Shown piece by piece: positions 49,869-60,100 of a DNA stretch of 64,000 nucleotides. Made by a program: the position numbers and the translations under genes. The notes under the pieces are model-generated. The model was given only the letters and a program-made list of their open reading frames with translations. It was not told the DNA's origin and did no database searches. Position 1 is the first letter of the stretch. The number at the start of each line of letters is the position of its first letter. Origin of the DNA: Flavobacterium sp. SLB02 (GTDB lineage Bacteria; Bacteroidota; Bacteroidia; Flavobacteriales; Flavobacteriaceae); the NCBI RefSeq assembly GCF_009664855.1, contig NZ_CP045928.1, forward strand, positions 1,753,258 through 1,817,257, read 5' to 3'.

Positions 49869-51812
49869 ATGAATTTTAAATATGCTCTATGTTTATTTCT
49901 CTTTAGTTTTTTGAAATTAAATGCACAATCAGTGGTAAAAAGCCCCGATGGAAAACTCATAGTAGTTTTGGCTGTCGAAAATAATATGCCGGTTTACAAT
50001 GTTTCATATAATGGAAAAATTTTCCTGAAAAACTCTCCTCTTGGTTTAAAAACAAATGTTGGTGATTTTACCACAGGATTAATTCTGCAGGCCAGTGCAG
50101 ATCAAAAAAAGATTGAAGAAACATATGAGCTTCCTAATATAAAACAAAGAAGCGTGCATTATAGAGCTAACGAGGCTGTATTTTCTTTTACCAAAGAAGG
50201 GAAAGAGGCTATTGATATAATTTTTAGGGTAAGTAATAATAATGCAGCTTTTAAATATAAAGTTTATCCTCAAAAAGAAGCCCGCTCCTGTGTGGTGCAG
50301 CAGGAAGCATCTGGTTTTGTTTTACCGGAAGGGACCACTACATTTCTTTGCCCGCAAAGTAAACCCATGACAGGATTTGCCAGAACTGCGCCAAGTTATG
50401 AAACATCGTATACACTAGATGATTCCATGGGCAAAAACGGAATAGGAGAGGGATATACCTTTCCATGTCTTTTTAAAGTAAATAATCAAGGATGGGTTTT
50501 AGTATCCGAAACCGGTGTAGACAGCAATTATTGTGGCAGCAGGTTAATGGGGCGTGATAAAGGATTGTACACGATAGGATTTCCAATGGAAGGAGAAAAC
50601 AACGGAAACGGTACAACTGCTCCGGGCATACCATTAGCTGGTGAAACGCCGTGGCGTACCATTACTGTTGGAGAAACTCTGGCTCCTGTTGTAGAAACCA
50701 CTATCCCTTTTGATTTGGTTCAACCAAAATATAAAGCCTCGAAAGAATACCAATATACTAAAGGTTCATGGAGCTGGATTATGAAAATGGACAACAACAC
50801 CACTTTTGGGGTGCAAAAACAATATATAGATTTCAGTGCGGCGATGGGATATCAGACCATTTTAATTGATGCACTTTGGGATACCCAGATAGGAAAAGAT
50901 AAAATAGCTGAACTGGCCCAATATGGAGCAGCAAAAGGTGTTGGTTTGTATTTATGGTACAACTCGAACGGATATTGGAATGACGCACCTCAGGGACCTC
51001 GAGGCATGATGGACAATGTCATAATGCGTCGTCAGGAAATGGCATGGATGAAAAGTGTCGGTGTAAAAGGAATTAAAGTAGATTTTTTTGGGGGAGACAA
51101 ACAAGTAACCTTGAAATTATACGAAGAGATCCTCACAGATGCTAATGATTTTGGAATAATGGTTATTTTTCACGGTTGTACCTTACCAAGGGGCTGGGAG
51201 CGTATGTATCCAAATTTTGCTTCTAGTGAAGCTGTTCTGGCAAGTGAAAATCTGCATTTTGGACAAAAAAGTTGTGATACCGAAGCTATGAATGCTTCGT
51301 TACATCCTTTTATTCGAAATACAGTAGGAAGTATGGACTTTGGAGGAAGTGCCTTAAATCAATTTTATAATAGTGAAAATCTACCCAATAAAGGTTCAAA
51401 ACGAATAACTTCTGACGTATTTGCCCTGGCAGCTGCTGTACTTTTTCAAAGTGGGGTGCAGCATTTTGCATTGGCACCAAATAATTTAACCGATGCTCCC
51501 GCCTGGGCTATAGATTTTATGAAAGAAGTACCCACGACTTGGGATGAAGTTCGTTTTTTAGAGGGATATCCTGGTAAATATGTAGTGCTTGCCCGCCGAA
51601 AAGGAACAAAGTGGTACATAGCTGGAGTGAATGCTAAAAAAGAAACGGTAAAACTAAAAATCAAGCTGCCAATGATTGCTTCTGGCACAGCATTTAAATG
51701 TTACCTTGATGATAAACATTTAAATGGAAAAGTAAAAACAATGAAGCTTAAAAACAGCCATGAGATCGAAATTTCAATTCCTTGTAATGGAGGAATGCTG
51801 CTGTTGAATTAG
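49869..51812 (+). CDS. GH97 glycosidase, retaining alpha-galactosidase-like
   Basis: 647 aa, signal peptide ending NAQ at about residue 20. N-terminal super-sandwich, then a barrel: GSWSWIMKMDNNTTFG, GIKVDFFGGDKQ and SSEAVLASENLHF. The retaining GH97 branch uses an Asp nucleophile and a Glu acid/base (Asp415 and Glu470 in BT1871). Here Asp405 and Glu460 keep the same 55-residue spacing, so a retaining mechanism, typical of alpha-galactosidases, is expected rather than the inverting mechanism of SusB. Converges with the second SusD. A shared hairpin terminator lies between them. Confidence 0.9.
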   Translation: MNFKYALCLFLFSFLKLNAQSVVKSPDGKLIVVLAVENNMPVYNVSYNGKIFLKNSPLGLKTNVGDFTTGLILQASADQKKIEETYELPNIKQRSVHYRANEAVFSFTKEGKEAIDIIFRVSNNNAAFKYKVYPQKEARSCVVQQEASGFVLPEGTTTFLCPQSKPMTGFARTAPSYETSYTLDDSMGKNGIGEGYTFPCLFKVNNQGWVLVSETGVDSNYCGSRLMGRDKGLYTIGFPMEGENNGNGTTAPGIPLAGETPWRTITVGETLAPVVETTIPFDLVQPKYKASKEYQYTKGSWSWIMKMDNNTTFGVQKQYIDFSAAMGYQTILIDALWDTQIGKDKIAELAQYGAAKGVGLYLWYNSNGYWNDAPQGPRGMMDNVIMRRQEMAWMKSVGVKGIKVDFFGGDKQVTLKLYEEILTDANDFGIMVIFHGCTLPRGWERMYPNFASSEAVLASENLHFGQKSCDTEAMNASLHPFIRNTVGSMDFGGSALNQFYNSENLPNKGSKRITSDVFALAAAVLFQSGVQHFALAPNNLTDAPAWAIDFMKEVPTTWDEVRFLEGYPGKYVVLARRKGTKWYIAGVNAKKETVKLKIKLPMIASGTAFKCYLDDKHLNGKVKTMKLKNSHEIEISIPCNGGMLLLN

Positions 51813-51849
51813 TTCTAAATATAGCCTAGCAGAACTTTAATATAATGAA

Positions 51850-51875
51850 AAACAGCGCATTCTCATGCGCTGTTT
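51850..51875. terminator. Bidirectional terminator between GH97 and SusD
   Basis: AAACAGCGCAT (51850-51860), TCTC loop, ATGCGCTGTTT (51865-51875): perfect 11-bp stem between convergent genes, with A/T runs on both sides. Confidence 0.85.
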
Positions 51876-51919
51876 GACCAAAATTACTAACTTAACTTAA
51901 ACTACCAAAATTTAATTTC

Positions 51920-53413
51920 TTAATAACCAGGATTATTATCGCTTGGTTTTATATTTGGATTTGAAGATGTTTCCCTGTTTGGTATTGGCCATAACTCACT
52001 TTTACCAGCCTGAAAACCTGTACCTGCTAATTCTGTACTAGCGATACCCCATCTTATAATATCATCAAAACGGCTTTGCTCACCTGCAAACTCTACTTTA
52101 CGTTCGTGAACAATAGCTGCGAAAACAGCATCTTTTGTAGGGGCAATAGTAGTTGTTAATCCTGCGCGGTCCCTTACTTCTTTGATGTACGCTATAGCAG
52201 CCGTTTGAGAACCTCCTGCTCTTTGGTTTTCGCATTCTGCTTTCATAAGCAATACATCTGAATAGCGCATCACTTTGAAGTTAATACTTGAGCGTGTCGC
52301 TTCATCTTCTCTTTCGTAATAGTTTTGATATTTTTTCCAGCCCGCTCTTCTAATACCTGCAGAGGTAGTAAAATTACTTGCCAGCATTACCTTGGTTCCT
52401 TTCAAATAGGTTGAGCCTGGTACATAAAAAGAATCTCCAAAACGTAAATCTCCTGCCTCATACGAATCTAACAAATTGTCTGAGGGATACACATTGTACC
52501 AACTTAGGTTCCCATATTCCTGTCCTCTAAGTGTAGACTCTTCAAAACCAGTTCCCTCGCTATCACCAACAGCCCCCCATTGATCACCTGTTCCATTTTT
52601 CTCGTCAAACTCAATCTCAAAAATTGATTCTTTACCGTGTTCTGTCTCTACCATAAAGTTGTTGTAAAAACTGCCTTTATCCTCCAGACTGAATCCTGTA
52701 ACATTATTCAATGCAACCAACGCTTCATCGTATTTTTTTTCGTATAACAATACTTTTCCCAGATAGGCGTAAGCTGCTTCTTTATTAACTCTTCCTGGTA
52801 CTTCTGTTGCTCTTGGTAAAAGATTTTTAGACGCAAATACAAGATCTTCTTCTATCAAAGCATAAACTTCTGCCTTAGGACTTCTAGCTTTGCCGATAAT
52901 AGTCCCTGTTTTGTAAATTGGTAAATCTCCAAATCGTTTCACGAGCAGAAAATAATAATAGGCTCTTAAAAAATGAGCTTCTCCTAAATATTTGTTCTTT
53001 TTCTCTTGTGAAAAATTCGAACTTGGAAGAGCATTTATTTTCGCCTCATTATCCAGTACAAAATTAGCTCTGGATATCCCTTTATAACAGGATTCCCAAT
53101 AATATTGAATAATATCATTTCCTGCATTAAAAGAAAAATCCTGAAAAGGTTTTTTGTTTCCTTCTAACTGCGGGTTTCCTAAAGCATCCTGAGCCATAAG
53201 ATCCATTGCAAAAGAAAAATTTCTGCCATAAAGCCCTCTTGTCTGCAGATTTGCATAAGATGCATTTACAGATGACTGCACCTGTGATTCATTTATAAAG
53301 AAGGTTTCTGGTCTTAAAGTGTTGGGATTAGTTAATTCTAATTCACCAGAGTCACATGAAGTTATAGTTAAAACTCCTGTCATAACTATAAGTATATATT
53401 TTATTTTTCTCAT
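51920..53413 (-). CDS. SusD/RagB family outer membrane lipoprotein (second pair)
   Basis: 497 aa. Lipobox TITSC, Cys20. SusD-type helical repeats: GEAHFLRAYYYFLLVKRFGDLPIY, YAYLGKVLLYEKKYDEALVAL, and the C-terminal HERKVEFAGEQSRFDDIIRWG with final LWPIPNRE...NPGY. It partners the SusC 13 bp upstream. It is shorter than, and not closely alike to, the SusD at 29571. The substrate could be the same xylan oligosaccharides or an alpha-galactoside given the adjacent GH97. This cannot be settled from sequence. Confidence 0.95.
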   Translation of the reverse strand: MRKIKYILIVMTGVLTITSCDSGELELTNPNTLRPETFFINESQVQSSVNASYANLQTRGLYGRNFSFAMDLMAQDALGNPQLEGNKKPFQDFSFNAGNDIIQYYWESCYKGISRANFVLDNEAKINALPSSNFSQEKKNKYLGEAHFLRAYYYFLLVKRFGDLPIYKTGTIIGKARSPKAEVYALIEEDLVFASKNLLPRATEVPGRVNKEAAYAYLGKVLLYEKKYDEALVALNNVTGFSLEDKGSFYNNFMVETEHGKESIFEIEFDEKNGTGDQWGAVGDSEGTGFEESTLRGQEYGNLSWYNVYPSDNLLDSYEAGDLRFGDSFYVPGSTYLKGTKVMLASNFTTSAGIRRAGWKKYQNYYEREDEATRSSINFKVMRYSDVLLMKAECENQRAGGSQTAAIAYIKEVRDRAGLTTTIAPTKDAVFAAIVHERKVEFAGEQSRFDDIIRWGIASTELAGTGFQAGKSELWPIPNRETSSNPNIKPSDNNPGY

Positions 53414-53426
53414 TTTCTTTTATATA

Positions 53427-56400
53427 TTAAAATGTAACATCAAGTCCAAAAATCACAGATTTTGGCTGTGGATATCTTCCTAAATCAATACCTGCAGAAT
53501 TTGCATTGGCGTCTGCACGTGCGATCTCAGGGTCTAAACCGCTATATTTTGTAACTGTAATTAAGTTTTGTCCGCTTACATAGAATCTTATTTTTGAAAA
53601 ATAGGCCTTAAATGCATCGCCAGAAAATGTGTATCCAACGGCTATATTTTTTAGTCTTGTATAGGATCCATCTTCAATATAACGTTGATTTGCAGAAGAC
53701 CAGTTGATATCTGCACCTTGTGCTCTTGGTAAAGTAGCAGATGGATTTGTGACAACGCCATTTACGACAATTGCTCTGTCTAATACATCGGTACTTGCAT
53801 TAAATAAACGATTCATTCCTTTTAGGTCAAAAGTATTTGCATTGAAAATATCATTCCCTTGAACTCCTGATATAAAGCAGTTAAAATCGAAATTTTTGTA
53901 AGCTGCAGTAAGGTTTAAACCATAAGTAAAATCCGGATATGGATTCCCGATATTTGTTTTGTCATCTGAGTTGATTATTTTATTGCCATCACGATCTACA
54001 ATTCTAATATCACCTGGTTTTATATTAGTCTGACCTGGTCCAAAAACAGCATCTACTTCTGCCTGATTTTGATAGATTCCATTGGTTTGATATCCATAAA
54101 AATAGAATAACGGCTGACCTACTTCCAGTCTAGAGAAGTTTTCAAGTCCAGCTCTGGCTGCTGGACCACCTAAAACACTAGTTACTCCTGGCGCTAAGCC
54201 GGTTACTTCGTTTTTACTTGTTCCTAAATTAGCTATGGCAGACCATGTAAAATCTCCTTTTCTGTCATTATAACCTAATGATATTTCAAATCCGCTTACT
54301 TTCACATCGGCAACATTTTGAATCTGAGTTCCTCCACCGGCAGATCCTACAGATGCAGCTAACGGAACAGCAAAAAGAATATCACTGCTTTTATTATTAA
54401 AATATTCAAAAGATCCGGTAAATTTATCTTCAAACAAACCAAAATCCAAACCTATGTTTCTGTCCTTTTTAGACTCCCATTTCAAGTTAGGATTAGAAGC
54501 AACTCCCATAGAAACACCTTGTGCATTCCCTCCATTAATTGGATAATTATAAGTGGTAAGTAATGTAGCGGCGTACTGATAATTGTCTATTCTGTCATTT
54601 CCTGTCGTACCGGTACTGGCTCTAAGTTTCAATGTGCTGAAAATAGAATTTTCCATAAAACTTTCTTTAGCAATATTCCACCCTAAGGCAACTGAGTAGA
54701 AGTTACCCCAGCGATTATTGGCTCCAAAACGAGATGAAGCATCTCTACGTCCTGAAACGGCAAGTATGTATTTATCATTATAATCATAATTGATACGGGC
54801 GATATAACCAATATTTTTTTCTACATAATTGGCTGAACCTAAACTACCTTCATTATATCTTAACTGATCAATTTCATCCGAAATACTGTAACGGCTTCCT
54901 GCTGCTAAAGTTTGCGATTTTCCATCAATTTTAGTAATAACTCCTAATACTTCAAGATTATGTTTTCCTGCAATTGTAGTTTTATATGTTAAGCTGTTAT
55001 CAAAAACAATAGTCTGACCTTGTCCATTTGTTTCATTTGTTGTAGAAAATGCTTGTTTATGATAAGAGCCATCCTGAAAACTAGGAACAAAAGTATGATC
55101 CTTACTTGTATAATAATCTAAGGAAACTTGTGATCTGAATTTTAACCCTTTGTAAATTTCTAACTCAGCGTAGATATTTCCTATTAAGGATAAATTATTA
55201 ATTTTTTGATATCCTAAATTTGCTACACGTACAGGATTCTCTGCATCATTACCATCAATAGCACTAGGCCCTTGATACCCGCCTAAACTTGCACCATTGT
55301 AAATAGGGAAATAAGGTGCCATTTTAATAGCGTGTTCCAATAATGTTCTTCCTCCCGAACTACGCTCTGGATTGATTGTACTAAAAGACACACCAATATT
55401 GCTTCCTACTTTAAGTTTCCCAATATCCTGTGTATTATTGGCTCTAAAAGAGTAGCGTTCAAAACCTGTATTGATAACAGCTCCTTCCTGCTTTAAATAT
55501 TCGGCTGAATAACGGCTCGTAGAGGTCTCTGTACCATTTGAGAAACTCAAATTGTAATCCTGCATCAAACCACTTTGAAAAATTTGGTCTTGCCAATTGG
55601 TGTTTGTATTTCCAAATTCAGCAGCTCTTGCCGTTAAATCACTTCCTAAATCTTTAGCATATTGAAGATATTGCTGTGTATTTAAGACATCATATCTTTT
55701 GGTAATGGTCTGAGATCCTATATAAGTGCTAAAATTTAGTTGGCCAGGGCCCTTTTTTCCTTTTTTAGTTGTAACCATAATTACTCCATTGAACGCTTTT
55801 GAACCATATAAAGCCGTTGTCGAAGCATCTTTTAAAACAGACATTGACTCTATATCATTAGGGCTTAATCCGGATAAATTACCTGTCAAAACACCATCAA
55901 TTACATATAAAGGAGCACTGTTTCCCATGGTAGCCAAACCACGAATGGTAACTGTAGGATTAGAACCCGGTGCGCCATTTACAACAGTAACACCCGCAGC
56001 CCTTCCTTGTAAGGCTGATTCTGCATTAGTAATAGGCACTGCGGCAATATCTTTTGCGCCCACTGTTGAAATTGCTCCGGTTACTTTTGTTCTCTTTTGA
56101 GTTCCGTAACCTACAATAACCTCATTTAAGTTTTGGGTGGATAGTGCCAATACAACATCAATTGTAGTTCTGCTACCAGGAGTTATGGTCTGCGAGATCA
56201 ATCCGACATAAGAATATGTTATTTTATCTGTAGGGTTAACTCCTTTTAAAGAGTATTTACCATCAAAATCTGTTGAGGCGCTATTTTTTGTACCTTCTAC
56301 ATTAACGCTGGCACCTGGTAAAGGAAATCCCGAAGGATCAGTAATCACCCCCTGTATCGTCTTTGATTGTGCCATTAAATTCTGACTGCTAATTATTAGC

Positions 56401-56435
56401 AATGCAATTATTGCAAATTTTAATTTTAACATCAT
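53427..56435 (-). CDS. SusC-like TonB-dependent transporter (second pair)
   Basis: 1002 aa. Signal peptide ending LMAQ at about residue 22. CarboxypepD_reg-like domain (KTIQGVITDPSGFPLPGASVNVEGT), TonB box/plug (NEVIVGYGTQKRTKVTGAI, LQGRAAGVTVVNG, LYVIDGVLTGNLSGLSPNDIESMSVLKDASTTALYG) and barrel ending KSVIFGLDVTF. Start ATG 56435 gives MMLKLKFAII. It forms an outer membrane uptake complex with the SusD at 51920. The 735-bp gap upstream and the hybrid two-component regulator next to it suggest HTCS control rather than the LacI-type operators, none of which lie here. Confidence 0.96.
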   Translation of the reverse strand: MMLKLKFAIIALLIISSQNLMAQSKTIQGVITDPSGFPLPGASVNVEGTKNSASTDFDGKYSLKGVNPTDKITYSYVGLISQTITPGSRTTIDVVLALSTQNLNEVIVGYGTQKRTKVTGAISTVGAKDIAAVPITNAESALQGRAAGVTVVNGAPGSNPTVTIRGLATMGNSAPLYVIDGVLTGNLSGLSPNDIESMSVLKDASTTALYGSKAFNGVIMVTTKKGKKGPGQLNFSTYIGSQTITKRYDVLNTQQYLQYAKDLGSDLTARAAEFGNTNTNWQDQIFQSGLMQDYNLSFSNGTETSTSRYSAEYLKQEGAVINTGFERYSFRANNTQDIGKLKVGSNIGVSFSTINPERSSGGRTLLEHAIKMAPYFPIYNGASLGGYQGPSAIDGNDAENPVRVANLGYQKINNLSLIGNIYAELEIYKGLKFRSQVSLDYYTSKDHTFVPSFQDGSYHKQAFSTTNETNGQGQTIVFDNSLTYKTTIAGKHNLEVLGVITKIDGKSQTLAAGSRYSISDEIDQLRYNEGSLGSANYVEKNIGYIARINYDYNDKYILAVSGRRDASSRFGANNRWGNFYSVALGWNIAKESFMENSIFSTLKLRASTGTTGNDRIDNYQYAATLLTTYNYPINGGNAQGVSMGVASNPNLKWESKKDRNIGLDFGLFEDKFTGSFEYFNNKSSDILFAVPLAASVGSAGGGTQIQNVADVKVSGFEISLGYNDRKGDFTWSAIANLGTSKNEVTGLAPGVTSVLGGPAARAGLENFSRLEVGQPLFYFYGYQTNGIYQNQAEVDAVFGPGQTNIKPGDIRIVDRDGNKIINSDDKTNIGNPYPDFTYGLNLTAAYKNFDFNCFISGVQGNDIFNANTFDLKGMNRLFNASTDVLDRAIVVNGVVTNPSATLPRAQGADINWSSANQRYIEDGSYTRLKNIAVGYTFSGDAFKAYFSKIRFYVSGQNLITVTKYSGLDPEIARADANANSAGIDLGRYPQPKSVIFGLDVTF

Positions 56436-57013
56436 TTTAATTGGTTTTTTGATTAGTTTAAATAGTTGTTTGGTTGTAAAGTTTAATTATTATAACAATC
56501 ATGATTTAAGCTTATTGGCTGTTTTTTATTTTAAATTTTAGAATTTACCACTAAGAAGAGAGGTCTAAATTTTAATCAAAAAAAGAGCACTTTTTAAATG
56601 CATAATTTTGGTTTTCATTCCATATTTAATAGTGTGTTTTAATGGTTAGTAAAAGTTTTTTGTTAGATCCAAAAGTATGATGTTAACATAAAATTCACAT
56701 ACTAAATATGATGCAAAAAATATAAATTTTGTAGCATAAAGTTTATAATATTGGCGTATTTCTGGTTTTTGTGTTGATTTAAAACAGTAAAGTCAAAAAA
56801 AATATTAATATTTTTTATATATGATTTTTTTGTTATGTTTAAAAAATAACAGCTATTTGTATGTATTTAATGATTTGTTAAGAGATGAAATTTAATCCGG
56901 TACAAAAAATCAAACTAATAATTGTTTCTAAATTAAATGACGCGGCATTAATTTATAAAGCTCAAATTCTTTAAACAGAGCAGATTATTGAGTTATTGAT
57001 AAAGCAAAAAAAA

Positions 57014-57033
57014 GACGGTAGAAATCTGCCGTC
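57014..57033 (-). terminator. Hairpin beyond HTCS
   Basis: GACGGTAGA (57014-57022) pairs with TCTGCCGTC (57025-57033) with one wobble. It lies about 140 bp after the HTCS stop on the minus strand and is followed by a T-rich run (57000-57013 read on minus). A likely terminator. Confidence 0.6.
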
Positions 57034-57129
57034 TGGACACAAGTACAAAATAAACACGAATTTCATCAAATGAATTAGTGTCAATTAGTGAAATTTGTGT
57101 TTAAAATTCATTTATAATATTTGTGTCCA
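57034..57129. repeat. Imperfect inverted repeat, MITE-like
   Basis: Outer arms TGGACACAA (57034-57042) and TTGTGTCCA (57121-57129); inner arms TAAACACGAATTTCA (57051-57065) and TGAAATTTGTGTTTA (57089-57103), 14 of 15 complementary. The terminal inverted repeats and size of 96 bp suggest a MITE or dispersed intergenic repeat. Copy number not checkable here. Confidence 0.55.
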
Positions 57130-57169
57130 CAAGCTAGCGGTATAAACCGTCTTTGATTCCTTTAAAATT

Positions 57170-60100
57170 TTATTGTTTGTTGTTGTGAGTAGGGAGGTAG
57201 CCGTATTTTTCTTTATAGCATTTTGTGAAATAAGATGGAGAACTAAAACCCACCTTAAAACTAATCTCAGTTATGGTATCGTTGCCGAGTTCTATTAATT
57301 CTTTTGCTTTTTCTAAACGTACGTTACGTATAAATTCATTTACAGTTACCCCGGTTAGTGTTTTTATTTTTCGGTACAATTGGCTTCTGCTTAAAAATAC
57401 TTTCGAGGCCAAAACTTCAACACTTAGCTCAGGTTTGCTAATGTTTTCATGAATGTAATTCAGGATGTTTTTTATGAATTCATTATCTAAAGTGGTTGTT
57501 TTTTCTTTTGCTTTTGGAGTGATTCCGTTATAAAATTTATTAAACATAATTTGCCTGCTGTTAATGAGCTGTACCAAACTGGATCTTAAAATATCCATAT
57601 CAAAGGGTTTACTCAAATACAAATCTGCGCCAGAGTCAATCCCTTCTAATTTATCTTTAATTAATGCTTTTGCAGATAGCATCATTAAAGGAATATGGCT
57701 TGTTTTTAAATCAGCTTTAATATTTTTACACAATTCTAAACCGTTCATAACCGGCATAATTACATCTGTTAATATTAAATCAGGCAGTTTTTGCAAGGCA
57801 AGTTCTAAACCAATCTGACCGTTTTCTGCCGTTATAACTTTATATTCTTTTTTGAGTTCGTTTTTTAAATAATTTCGCAATTCGACATTGTCTTCAACTA
57901 TCAAAATAGTATGAACCCGATCTTGTTTTTCCTGGTCATATTGTGATGTTACCGGTGCTTTTTCCTCAATAGGTGTAAAGCTTACTTTTTTGTCCTTTTT
58001 AAATTCTTCAAGTAGTATTTCGTTTTTATTAAAAAAGTCCTTTCCTGTAGGAAATAATAGTTTAAAAATTGTGCCAACGCCCAGTTCGCTTTCTACTTCT
58101 ATTATTCCTTTATGTAATTCTACAAATCCACGAACAACTTCCAGGCCTATTCCTGTGCTTCCGTAATATGCTTTATTTAAATTATTTACCTGATAGAAAC
58201 GGTCAAAGATTCGCTTGATGTCTTTTTTGTCTAATCCCGCTCCGGTATCTTCAACAATAACCTTAAAGTAAGAATTAGTACTAATTGAATTTATCAGCGG
58301 AAAATGTCTTAATTCGTCGTTGACCACTATTTTGATTTTTATTTCCCCATTATCTGGGGTCACTTTAAAAGCATTAGAAATAAGATTAAAAATGATTTTT
58401 TCGAACATTTTAGGATCTATCCAATCTTTTAATGCTGCTTTATCAGATTCAAAAACAAGCTTAATTCCACGACTTACTGCTTCTTCATCAAAATAACTCA
58501 CGATTTCTTTTGTAAAATCAATTACATCAATGAGCTGTAATTGAAGCGTCATTTTATTAAACTGCAGTTGATTAAAATCCATTAACTCGTTGATTAATCT
58601 TGAAAGCCTTTCGGAACTTTTTTGAATAGTCTGAAGTTTATTTAATACTGTGTCTGGTACATCCTGGCTATTATTTTTAATGATATCAGCTAATGGATTT
58701 AAAATTAAAGTTAGCGGAGTTCTAAACTCATGTGAGATATTGGTGAAAAATTGTAATTTTTTATTGTTTAACTTTTCAATTTGAATAGCCTTTTGCTTTT
58801 CAAATTGTATGATTTGCTTTTGTTTGAAACGATTTTGATAATATTGATTGCCAAAATGAACTGCAGCTAGTAGTAATAAGGCATAAAAGAGATAAGCAAA
58901 AGATGTTTTCCACCACGGGGGTAAAACTTCTATTTTTAATTCTAATGGTGGGCTCCACACTCCGTTTTTTTCGGCTGCTTTAACCTTAAAAACATAGTGG
59001 CCCGGTGTTAAGTTTGTGTAAGTTGCCGAGCGTTTATTACCAACGTAATTCCACGAATCCTCGAAACCTTCCAGATAATAGGCAAATTCATTTCTGGCCG
59101 GAAAAGAATAATTAATGGCAATAAAATCAATTGTAAATACAGACTGATCATGTTTGAGGATTATTTTTTTTGTTTCAGAGATTACTTTTATTAAAGGTGA
59201 ATTCTCTTCAAGTGGTCCAACTGATTTATTGAAAATTTTCAGATCACTGAGGTAAATCGGAAGCTGTTTTTTACTTTTAACTAAATTTGCAGGATTGAGG
59301 TAGTTTAAACCTTCATAACTTCCAAAATAGAGTAATCCGTTTTCATCTTTAAGAACAGCATTGTTATTAAAATCATTTCCCGGTAAACCATCATAGGTGG
59401 AGTAATTTATGGCAGTTTTGTTTTTTAAATTTAGTTTTGTGATGCCTTTTTTTCCGCTTAACCAAATCTCGTGATCATTAGACTCTACAATCGATGAAAT
59501 TGATTTTTCACGAAGTCCTTCAAAGTTGATATACCACTTGAGGGAATCTGTTTTTTTATTGTAGTTGAATAATCCGGCGCCATCAGTACCAATCCAGATT
59601 TCTTTGTTTTTGGACTCATATAAAGTATTAATGGTATGTGTGCTTTTGTGATTTTTGAACTTTTCAGACATTTTATCCCGAAAAGATGTTACTGAAAAAG
59701 AAATATAATCATTTGTTTTAACCTGATATAAACCCGTTGTTGAACCTACCCAGACCGCATCATCGGAATCTACCATTACCTTTCTGATGTCTAAATTTGT
59801 TAGTCCATTTGTTTGGAAGGCTTTAGTATTACAATTGTGGAATTGACCGTCTGATGGGGTATAGTAATGCAGACCTTTTGAAAAGGTTCCTATCCAAATT
59901 ACACCTTTTGAGTCTTCAGCAATACTCATAATATTGTCTGAGGTTAAATTAGGAGTGTTTTTTGTGCTGTAATTAATAAAGTTCCTGCTTCCTTTTTTTA
60001 AAACAAAAACTCCTTCATTCCAGCTCGATAGCCAAATATTCTGCTTTTTATCAATAAAAACATTGGTGATATTATCATTGGTTAACCCAGAATAAAAGCT

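Larger units (their letters stand above)
56436..57169. other. Intergenic region, 734 bp, before SusC 2
   Basis: It holds a minus-strand -7 element TACTTTTG (56670-56677), which would give a leader of over 200 nt for SusC; the -33 box is unclear. Near the HTCS end it holds a hairpin (57014-57033) and a larger imperfect palindrome (57034-57129). No ORF is convincing. Confidence 0.55.
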
